DNA of 64,000 nt, from assembly GCA_950097015.1 (NCBI GenBank), contig CATNEN010000039.1:9037501-9101500 (forward strand), read 5' to 3'. Below the pieces are notes generated by a model, which worked only from the letters and a program-made list of their open reading frames with translations, did not search any database and had not been told where the DNA came from. Made by a program: the position numbers and the translations under genes. Shown here piece by piece: positions 55,195 to 64,000 of the stretch. The stretch comes from Macrostomum hystrix (Eukaryota; Platyhelminthes; Macrostomidae). Positions within the stretch are counted from its first letter, which is position 1. Each line of letters starts with the position of its first letter.

Positions 55195-57295
55195 AGTTTT
55201 ACCCCAGTGATTCAAGCTGGGTGTCATTCAGGGATACAAGCTTGTCCTTCAGTTATCCTTCAGGGATACAAGCTTGTCCTTCAGTTATCCTTCAGGGATT
55301 CAAGCTAGTCCTTCAGTTATCCTTCAGGGATACAAGCTAGTCCTTCAGTTATCCTTCAGGGATTCAAGCTAGTCCTTCAGTTATCCTTCAGGGATTCAAG
55401 CTAGTCCTTCAGTTATCCTTCAGGGATTCAAGCTAGTCCTTCAGTTATCCTTCAGGGATTCAAGCTAGTCCTTCAGTTATCCTTCAGGGATTCAAGCTAA
55501 TCCTTCAGTTATCCTTCAGGGATTCAAGCTAGTCCTTCAGTTATCCTTCAGGGATACAAGCTAGTCCTTCAGTTATCCTTCAGGGATTCAAGCTAGTCCT
55601 TCAGTTATCCTTCAGGGATTCAAGCTAGTCCTTCAGTTATCCTTCAGGGATTCAAGCTAGTCCTTCAGTTATCCTTCAGGGATTCAAGCTAGTCCTTCAG
55701 TTATCCTTCAGGGATACAAGCTAGTCCTTCAGTTATCCTTCAGGGATTCAAGCTAGTCCTTCAGTTATCCTTCAGGGATTCAAGCTAGTCCTTCAGTTAT
55801 CCTTCAGGGATTCAAGCTAGTCCTTCAGTTATCCTTCAGGGATACAAGCTAGTCCTTCAGTTATCCTTCAGGGATTCAAGCTAGTCCTTCAGTTATCCTT
55901 CAGGGATTCAAGCTAGTCCTTCAGTTATCCTTCAGGGATACAAGCTAGTCCTTCAGTTATCCTTCAGGGATTCAAGCTAGTCCTTCAGTTATCCTTCAGG
56001 GATTCAAGCTAGTCCTTCAGTTATCCTTCAGGGATTCAAGCTAGTCCTTCAGTTATCCTTCAGGGATACAAGCTAGTCCTTCAGTTATCCTACAGGGATT
56101 CAAGCTAGTCCTTCAGTTATCCTTCAGGGATTCAAGCTAGTCCTTCAGGGATTCAAGCTAGTCCTTCAGTTATCCTACAGGGATTCAAGCTAGTCCTTCA
56201 GTTATCCTTCAGGGATTCAAGCTAGTCCTTCAGTTATCCTACAGGGATTCAAGCTAGTCCTTCAGTTATCCTTCAGGGATTCAAGCTAGTCCTTCAGTTA
56301 TCCTTCAGGGATTCAAGCTAGTCCTTCAGTTATCCTTCAGGGATTCACGCTAGTCCTTCAGGGATTCAAGCTAGTCCTTCAGTTATCCTTCAGGGATTCA
56401 AGCTAGTCCTTCAGTTATCCTTCAGGGATTCAAGCTAGTCCTTCAGTTATCCTACAGGGATTCAAGCTAGTCCTTCAGTTATCCTACAGGGATTCAAGCT
56501 AGTCCTTCAGGGATTCAAGCTAGTCCTTCAGTTATCCTTCAGGGATTCAAGCTAGTCCTTCAGTTATCCTACAGGGATTCAAGCTTGTCCTTCAGTTATC
56601 CTTCAGGGATTCAAGCTAGTCCTTCAGTTATCCTACAGGGATTCAAGCTAGTCCTTCAGTTATCCTTCAGGGATTCAAGCTAGTCCTTCAGTTATCCTTC
56701 AGGGATTCAAGCTAGTCCTTCAGGGATTCAAGCTAGTCCTTCAGGGATTCAAGCTAGTCCTTCAGGGATTCAAGCTAGTCCTTCAGGGATTCAAGCTAGT
56801 CCTTCAGGGATTCAAGCTAGTCCTTCAGGGATTCAAGCTAGTCCTTCAGGGATTCAAGCTAGTCCTTCAGGGATTCAAGCTAGTCCTTCAGGGATTCAAG
56901 CTAGTCCTTCAGGGATTCAAGCTAGTCCATCAGTTATCCTTCAGGGATTCAAGCTAGTCCTTCAGTTATCCTTCAGGGATTCAAGCTAGTCCTTCAGGGA
57001 TTCAAGCTAGTCCATCAGTTATCCTTCAGGGATTCAAGCTAGTCCTTCAGTTATCCTTCAGGGATTCAAGCTAGTCCTTCAGGGATTTAAGCTAGTCCTT
57101 CAGGGATTCAAGCTAGCCCTTTAGTTATCCTTCAGGGATTCAAGCTAGTCCTTCAGTTATCCTTCAGGGATTCAAGCTAGTCCTTCAGGGATTTAAGCTA
57201 GTCCTTCAGGGATTCAAGCTAGTCCTTCAGGGATTTAAGCTAGTCCTTCAGGGATTCAAGCTAGCCCTTTAGTTATCCTTCAGGTATTTAGGCAG
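55195..57295. repeat. 2.1-kb minisatellite, 32-bp unit with 21-bp deletion form
   Basis: About 75 copies. The full unit contains GATTCAAGCTAGTCCTTCAG and TTATCCTTCAGG; a short form lacks the second part and dominates at 56720-56930. It lies about 340 bp beyond the TDG stop codon, possibly in its 3' UTR. Confidence 0.96.
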
Positions 57296-57630
57296 GGTGA
57301 TATTCAGTTATCCCTCGGTCGGGGCAGTGGCACCGAACAAAAAATCAAAGAAGTTCACTCTAACGAACGCGTAATTCAGCATTTCAGCATTATCTGAGAT
57401 TGAAGATAGAAAACAAGAAGCTGTTTAGAACAGAAGACAGTGTCAGGAGAACAACAAAACTCTAATTTAGAGTGATATAGCTTATCATGATTATTTGAGT
57501 TACAAAAACCGAGAATCAGTACCTAACAAACAGAGCAGCAAGGAACATAAAGGCAAAAAAGATGATTAAAGGGCCCAGGGTCCACAGAAGCTAGTTTAGT
57601 CCAGCTCAAGCAAAAGTATTGCTCACAATT

Positions 57631-60600
57631 TCACAGCGTAGTGTAGGTCAGTTCCTGCCTGTCAATGGATGCGGCGCCCGGAGCGGCACCAGCCGATGGA
57701 GCGGCGCCGCCGGCGGCCACGGAGGAGGTGCTAGCGGGCAGGGCAGGGATGCCGGAGACAGCCTGGGTGGCGACGCTGGGTGAGGCTACCATAGCGGCTG
57801 CAGCAACTGAAGTAGCCAACTGGCTGGGATCTGACACCAGCAGAAGGTTGGTGAAGTTCGGGAAGCCCAGCTGCTGGCCGCTAATTAGCTGGAATGATGG
57901 AGCAGCCGCTGCGGCCGCCGCTGCGCCCCATGGGTCAGCGGCTCCGCCGGCGGCTGCCGCGGCTGCTGCAGCAGCTGCCGCTGCCGCTGGCTGATAATAG
58001 AGAGGCTGGCAGAGCTGCCACTCGCCCTGCTGATTAATCACCGCGTATTGCGGAGTACCAGCGAATGATGTAATGTTAGGCAGGCTGGCTATCACCTGCT
58101 GCTGCTGCTGATGCTGCTGTTGCTGCTGCTGGTGCTGCTGAATCAGCTGTTGTTGCTGCTGTTGCTGCAGGAACTGTTGCTGTTGCAGAACTTGCTGCTG
58201 CTGCTCTTGCTGCTTCATTGCTGCTACCTGTAGAAGTACCGTTTGCTGTTGTTGTTGTTGTTGTTGTTGTTGCTGCTGCTGCTGCTGCTGAAGCTGCTGC
58301 TGCTGTTGGCTAGCCAGATTCACGGCAGCGGATTTGCTGGCTTTGCCGCCCTTACGCTTTGTACCAGCAGTGCCGCTCTGGCCAACAGGGACCGAGCCAG
58401 CACTGGCGTGGGTGGCTCCTGCTGCTGCTGAAGCTCCGGCCTTGCCTTTGCCTTTGACCTTGCCGCTGCCTCCGCTAACAGCTGCGCCGCTGAAGCCAGG
58501 CAGAGCTGCGGCAGCATCGTCCACAGCCGCAGTGGTTCCGGCCTCGACGGTTGCCGCAGCCGCCGCGGCGTCAGCTTTTCGTTTGCGTCGCCGTTCAGCT
58601 TTGAGCACAGATTTAGGATCTGGCTGACTAACACGCATCTCAGTGTAGTCGGTAAACACCTGGCGCAGATGCGGGATAATAGCTATTGAATATAGTCACG
58701 AATGCTCCAGGGAGTAAAATGGGATATTTAGAAAATTTAGTCCACAAGCTTTGGGAGCTTGGGACTATGACCGTGAGATCGGGAGTTCGTATCTCAAGTT
58801 GAAAATAGTTTGAGACCACAATGAAGAAAATTAATTTCTAATTGTTTCAATTTTATCTAGCAGTAAAAAGGGATAAGCACCAGCTAGGTTAGAAATTGGG
58901 TAGGTTTAGGCGACCCTTCCAGTCCACGGACTGAACACTAAACGAATAAAAAAGGATGGGCCAGTGGGGCTTTAATAGAGCTCAGATATCCCATAGACAA
59001 TACTAGATATCCCATAGACTATACTAGATATCCCATAGACTATACTAGATATCCCATAGACTATACTAGATATCCCATAGACAATACTAGATATCCCATA
59101 GACAATTCTAGATATCCCATAGACAATACTAGATATCCCATTGACTATACTAGATATCCCATAGACTATACTAGATATCCCATAGACAATACTAGATATC
59201 CCATAGACAATACTAGATATCCCATAGACAATACTAGATATCCCATAGACTATACTAAATATCCCATAGACTATACTAGATATCCCATAGACTATACTAG
59301 ATATCCCATAGACTATACTAGATATCCCATAGACTATACTAGATATCCCATAGACTATACTAGATATCCCATAGACAATACTAGATATCCCATAGACAAT
59401 ACTAGATATCCCATAGACAATACTAGATATCCCATAGACAATACTAGATATCCCATAGACAATACTAGATATCCCATACACTAGATGAGAAATCGGCTCA
59501 CCAGCTCAGAGTCGGGCACAGGTCCGGTGCGGCCCAGAATCTGGTCGCGCATTTTGCGCAGCGCAATGTAGAAGGGCAGCTTGTCGGCAGCGCGAGGCAG
59601 CTGTGCGCACCTGGCGCTTGAGGAGGGCATGACGAACACAGGGATATCACCGGAGCCAGCCAGAGGCTCGGGTTGCTTGCCCATGTAAAAGTTCTTGTTG
59701 CCCATGAATGCCTCGTAGATGCCTTGTAATGAATGGCGAAGGATAAAAAGATATACGAGCGTAAGCGGAATCTAAAAACCGCCGCCGACAATCTGAAGCC
59801 TTCAAATAATCACGAGGGCACCAAAGCCATGAAAAGTTTACCTTTGCCATTGAATACAGCGATTTTAGGCTTGTGTCGCTTCAACTTTGTAAGTAGTATA
59901 TCAGCGGCTTCTTTCATCTCTTTTCTGAAAGGGTTAACCAAAAAAGAGCCAGTGTACATAAGGTAAGCTTTGCGGTCGAATGAGTGAGCAAAATGAGGTT
60001 GAGTTGAGTCTGAAGGTGGATAAGCATACAGTGAGGGGCTAGGTCTTAAAAGGTTGAGTGTACATACGGGGGTAGGGCCTGGCAGGGTTGAGTGTACATA
60101 AGGGGGTAGGGCCTGGCAGGGTTGAGTGTACATACGGGGGTAGGGCCTGGCAGGGTTGAGTGTACATACGGGGGTAGGGCCTGGCAGGGTTGAGTGTACA
60201 TACGGGGGTAGGGCCTGGCAGGGTTGAGTGTACATAAGGGGGTAGGGTCTGGCAGGGTTGAGTGTACATTAGGGGGTAGGGCCTGGCAGGGTTGAATGTA
60301 CGTAAGTACGCTATAGGAAGCTGATCAAGTAATTTTGCAGACGAAAATGATTTGTGATTTTATTGACTAATGATTAACAATAAGAAACTAAAATCGCACG
60401 AAAAAATTCTTACCTCGTCAGATCTGCGGCGCCTTTAATCGGCCGAGTGACGACATTGGTGAAGCCGATGCCGTACTCGCAGATCCGGTAGTCGTCGTGG
60501 CAGGTGAGCGTGTCGTTAATGAGGCCACTCTCGGTGAGGCAGGACCAGAAATGGTTGCCGGGGCCGGCGTAGTGGTGCCCGGCGTACACGGAGGTCAGCA

Positions 60601-61539
60601 TGGGGTTGATGCCGATCTGACAATTAGCATTTGGCATCATTGGTATCATCAAATACTAACAATGCTACTATCAGTAGCTATAACAATGCTTCTGTCAAGT
60701 AGTACTAAAAGTACATGTATAACTTTTATTCGGAATTTCTCACCACGACAATGTCCAGTCCGTCGGCGAGGACGTCAGGCAAGGCCGTGACGGTGCTGGG
60801 CAGTGGCTGGTTTCTCTCGTCTACCAGCAGCTGATTGCGGAATCTGTCGCAGCGGGGGCAGGAGCCGATGGCCGTCAGCTCCAGGCGCTGCCGCTTCGTC
60901 AGCAGGCTGGGAGAATGGCAAGGTGGGAGATAGGATTTCTGTGTCAGCGAACTGGGAGATGGGGATGGCTGTGTCAGCAAGCTGTGAGATGGGGATAGCT
61001 GTGTCAGCAGCTGGGAGATGGGATGTCTGTGTCAGCTGGGAGATGGGGAAGGCTGTGTCAGCAAACTGGGAGAATGGCAAGGTGGGAGATTGGGATGGCT
61101 GTGTCAGCTGGGGATAGCAGTCTTGGGAACATGAGAATAAGAGGAGATTGACAAACCTTTCAACAGTCTTTGCACCAGGTGGAATAACAAGCGGCTTGTT
61201 CAGTTGCTGCTGCTGCTGTTGCTGCATTAGCTGCTGTTGCTGCTGCATGAGCAACATGTGCTGCTGCTGCTGCTGTGGAGTGGCTGGAGGGGTTGGCAAG
61301 TGCACAGAGGTGACAGATGAGCTTGGCTGGGACACAGGACTCATCAGGTGATTGCCTTGGTGCTGCTGCTGGTGAACGATGATTCCTGACTGATCGCCAT
61401 TCACCATGGCAACTGGGGCGTTTTGGACAATCATTGACGGCTGCTGCTGCTGCTGCTGCTGCTGCTGAGAGGGATAAGCGGCGCCAGAAGCGGCGTGGTG
61501 ATAGGCCGGGGCAAAAGTCTGACCAGCTGCGCTCATCAT
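57631..61539 (-). CDS. TDG: Thymine DNA glycosylase (G/T mismatch-specific)
   Basis: Nuclear base-excision-repair enzyme that removes T or U opposite G and, in animals that oxidise 5-methylcytosine, 5-formyl- and 5-carboxylcytosine. Minus-strand exons: 61539-61157, 60906-60744, 60616-60414, 59924-59842, 59722-59502, 58659-57631; 693 residues, against about 410 in vertebrates. The catalytic core spans about 170-350: LDIVVIGINPML with the catalytic Asn at 186, GHHYAGPGNHFWSC, YGIGFTNVVTR, IAVFNGKGIYE, and MPSSSARCAQLPRA at 309-322 with the finger Arg at 315. All key motifs are intact. N-terminal 127 residues are Q-rich; the last 342 residues hold a basic stretch (KAERRRKRK) and long Q and A runs. 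ATG at 61539 is preceded by an in-frame TAA. Introns 1, 3 and 5 contain tandem repeats. Confidence 0.95.
57900..58330 (-). repeat. Coding polyglutamine and polyalanine runs in the TDG C-terminal extension
   Basis: On the coding strand CAG/CAA runs encode several Gln tracts (longest about 18) followed by Ala tracts coded by GCN triplets. They are in frame in the last exon. Opposite-strand Leu- or Ala-rich frames are shadows. Confidence 0.9.
58738..58945 (+). mobile_element. Degraded SINE family A copy
   Basis: Decayed tRNA-like head (gagatcgggagttcgtatctc) followed after a gap by gggataagcaccagct and cccttccagtccacggactgaac, in the same order as in the copy at 11426. It lies in TDG intron 5, antisense to the gene. 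Confidence 0.6.
58976..59482. repeat. Minisatellite, 21-bp unit, TDG intron 5
   Basis: About 24 copies of CATAGACTATACTAGATATC plus C (ACAATA variant frequent). It contains GATATC in every unit. It ends about 20 bp before the exon at 59502. A minus-strand open frame of 169 codons (VYGISSI repeats) is an artefact. Confidence 0.95.
60040..60300. repeat. Minisatellite, 34-bp unit, TDG intron 3
   Basis: About 7-8 copies containing GAGTGTACATACGGGGGTAG and GGCCTGGCAGGGTT. Minus-strand open frames over it are artefacts. Confidence 0.93.
60907..61125. repeat. Degenerate tandem repeat, about 20-30-bp units, TDG intron 1
   Basis: Repeats of GGGAGATGGGGATGGCTGTG plus TCAGC with variable spacers (aaactgggagaatggcaaggt). 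Unit length is irregular. It fills most of the intron and stays open on the minus strand, so exon 1 appears to read through. Confidence 0.85.
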
Positions 61540-61543
61540 TTAG

Positions 61544-61546
61544 CTG
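61544..61546 (-). promoter_or_regulatory. 3' splice acceptor 4 nt upstream of the TDG start codon
   Basis: On the minus strand gtagttttctcag ends four nucleotides before ATGATG, with a good pyrimidine tract. It marks a 5'-UTR intron or a trans-splice site. Confidence 0.5.
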
Positions 61547-61734
61547 AGAAAACTACCCGCTCTGACGAAATTACCTCGGACGAGGCTTGAAAAAGCGAGC
61601 CTTCAAATGAGGTCGAGTAAAGTGAAAGGCGAACAGATTTACTTTTCTTTGTTCTCAGGTGCAATTTTTTTAGACGGCCGCGAGCAGTCTGAAAATAAAA
61701 GTATAAGTAGGGATATATTTAGATATATACCGAG

Positions 61735-62692
61735 TATAGGTAAGGATCTGTGAGGATATAACCTGAGTACAGGTGAGAATCTGGAGGATATAACCTGAGT
61801 ACAGGTGGGAATCTGTGAGGATATAACCTGAGTACAGGTGAGAATCTGTGAGGATATAACCTGAGTACAGGTGAGAATCTGTAAGGATATAACCTGAGTA
61901 CAGGTGAGAATCTGTGAGGATATAACCTGAGTACAGGTGGGAATCTGTGAGGATATAACCTGAGTACAGGTGAGAATCTGTGAGGATATAACCTGAGTAC
62001 AGGTGAGAATCTGTAAGGATATAACCTGAGTACAGGTGAGAATCTGTGAGGATATAACCTGAGTACAGGTGAGAATCTGTGAGGATATAACCTGAGTACA
62101 GGTGGGAATCTGTGAGGATAAAACCTGAGTACAGGTGAGAATCTGTGAGGTTATAACCTGAGTACAGGTGAGAATCTGTGAGGATATAACCTGAGTACAG
62201 GTGAGAATCTGTGAGGATATAACCTGAGTACAGGTGAGAATCTGTGAGGTTATAACCTGAGTACAGGTGAGAATCTGTGAGGATATAACCTGAGTACAGG
62301 TGGGAATCTGTGAGGATATAACCTGAGTACAGGTGAGAATCTGTGAGGATATAACCTGAGTACAGGTGAGAATCTGTGAGGATATAACCTGAGTACAGGT
62401 GGGAATCTGTGAGGATATAACCTGAGTACAGGTGAGAATCTGTGAGGATATAACCTGAGTACAGGTGAGAATCTGTGAGGATATAACCTGAGTACAGGTG
62501 AGAATCTGTGAGGATATAACCTGAGTACAGGTGGGAATCTGTGAGGATATAACCTGAGTACAGGTGAGAATCTGTGAGGATATAACCTGAGTACAGGTGA
62601 GAATCTGTGAGGATATAACCTGAGTACAGGTGAGAATCTGTGAGGATATAACCTGAGTACAGGTGAGAATCTGTAAGGATATAACCTTAGGT
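61735..62692. repeat. Minisatellite, 33-bp unit with internal palindrome, upstream of TDG
   Basis: About 29 copies containing GATATAACCTGAGTACAGGT and GAGAATCTGT. Each unit carries the inverted repeat ACCTG-AGTA-CAGGT. The minus-strand open frame (383 codons) is an artefact of a stop-free 11-codon unit. Confidence 0.96.
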
Positions 62693-62699
62693 AAGTCCC

Positions 62700-63230
62700 G
62701 ACGAAAAATAGGCAGAAAGTTCAAAGAAAATAATAAAATGACAAACTTATTCCGCGAGCAAAGACAGCAAGCACAGAGACATACAGACAATTTTATTTAT
62801 TTGTTATAAAGAGGAGAGCGCCAGACATGACAATCAAAAGAAACACATAATATAGTTATTAGTTTAGGCTACAGTTGCAGAACGCAATCGAGAGTTAGTA
62901 ATTTTTTCGTATTCAGAAATAAAATGGATCTGATTTCGCGTTGTGCGCAACTTACTTCTATGCAATATAATCGCGCTATAATATTCTATACACTCAGCAT
63001 GAGGTGCCGCAGACACTTGTGTAATGCCTACATAAAAAAAGCAAAAGTGAATTATTATAGACCGAAATTGGCTTCAATGATATGATTTCTATGCCTGGGT
63101 AAATCTAAAACACTACTAAAACAAATTGAAGGGACATTTTTGTTGAATAAAAAACAACTCTGATTACATGATCCGTAGGAGCGAGAGAGTGGGCCACAAG
63201 CCATGTGGCTATAAGCATTATTACTCGTAC
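62700..63230. other. Unique stretch
   Basis: AT-rich sequence between two arrays; no exon, RNA gene or element recognised. Confidence 0.5.
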
Positions 63231-63261
63231 AAGAGGCCCATGTTTGTTAAAAGATTAAAGG

Positions 63262-63905
63262 AGGAGGAAGGAGGAATCGGATGAAGGGAGCGGATGAAAG
63301 TAGCGGATGAAGGGAGCGGTTGAAAGTAGCGGATGAAGGGAGCGGGAGGAGGAATCGGATGAAGGGAGCGGGAGGAGGAATCGGATGAAGGGAGCGGGAG
63401 TAGAAAGCGGATGAAGGGAGCGGGAGGAGGAATCGGATGAAGGGAGCGGGAGGAGGAATCGGATGAAGGGAGCGGGAGTAGAAAGCGGATGAAGGGAGCG
63501 GGAGGAGGAATCGGATGAAGGGACCGGGAGTAGAAAGCGGATGAAGGGAGCGGGGAGGAGGAAGCGGAGGAAAGTAGCGGATGAAATGAGCGGGAGGAGG
63601 AAGCGGATGAAGGGAGCGGGAGGAGGAAGCGGATGAAGGAAGCGGGAGGAGGAAGCGGAGGAAAGTAGCGGATGAAGGGAGCGGTAGGAGGAAGCGGATT
63701 AAGGGAGTGGGAGGTGGAAGCGAATGAAGGGAGCGGATGAAAGTAGCGGATGAGGGGAGCGGGAGGAGGAATCGGATTAAGGGAGCGGATGAAGGGAGCG
63801 GATGAAAGTAGCGGATGAAAGTAGCGGAATAAGGGAGCGGGAGGAGGAATCGGATGAAGTGAGCGGGAGGTGGAAGCGGATGAAGGGATGAATGAAAAAA
63901 ACACA
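63262..63905. repeat. Purine-strand tandem repeat, irregular 13-26-bp units
   Basis: Built from two modules, GGATGAAGGGAGCGG and GAGGAGGAATCGGA, in changing combinations, plus AAAGTAGCGGATGA. Nearly all purine on the plus strand. It extends towards the right edge in decayed form. Confidence 0.92.
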
Positions 63906-64000
63906 GCGGAAGGAGGGACAGAAAGTGGATGGCTAGAGAGGAAGAACAAAGGAGAGGAAGAAGGGAGCGGAAGTAGACAGCGGAGGACGCAACTAGGATA

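Noticed and set aside
61639-62790. A 383-codon minus-strand open frame with 11-residue repeats
   Set aside because: The 33-bp unit is a multiple of three without stops; the frame is an array artefact upstream of TDG.

Overview
This is a eukaryotic, almost certainly animal, genomic window. It has spliced genes with GT-AG introns and consistent phases, tRNA-derived short interspersed repeats, polyglutamine runs coded by CAG, AATAAA signals, and a cysteine-string-protein gene, which is an animal synaptic chaperone. The species cannot be fixed from sequence alone. The intron-rich layout, very abundant minisatellites and splice acceptors sitting directly before start codons would suit a free-living flatworm or another spiralian invertebrate, but that is inference.

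Four genes can be reconstructed exon by exon. (1) 1787-40305, plus strand: 17 exons, 5'-incomplete, at least 1508 residues. It encodes a membrane protein with TNF-receptor-like cysteine modules, a large ectodomain and about five membrane segments; I do not recognise the family. (2) 43889-45640, plus: a complete cysteine string protein (DNAJC5 type, 191 residues). (3) 50995-47370, minus: a 778-residue glutamine-rich, probably nuclear protein with a weakly BAH-like N-terminal region. (4) 61539-57631, minus: thymine DNA glycosylase (TDG, 693 residues), with an intact catalytic core between long Q- and A-rich tails.

The striking property of the window is its tandem repeats. I count about 33 separate minisatellite arrays, together roughly 27 kb or 43% of the sequence. 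Most long introns of genes 1 and 4 hold their own array with its own unit (11 to 44 bp), while short introns and the csp gene hold none. The largest are a 4.1-kb purine-strand array (32-bp unit, 6.77-10.85 kb), a 3-kb array (21/22-bp unit, 21.2-24.1 kb) containing a 1095-bp higher-order duplication, a 2.1-kb array (32 bp, 55.2-57.3 kb), a 1.8-kb array (13 bp, 15.2-17.0 kb) and a 1.7-kb array (23 bp, 31.4-33.2 kb). Long open frames over these arrays are composition artefacts, not genes.

Two SINE families are dispersed in both orientations in introns and between genes. The genes look functionally unrelated, with no operon-like coordination. The stretch 51.0-55.1 kb is largely featureless apart from one strong minus-strand splice donor at 52443. 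Exon boundaries were set by hand from splice consensus and phase; the least certain are those at 13770, 17089 and the donor near 20396/20417.
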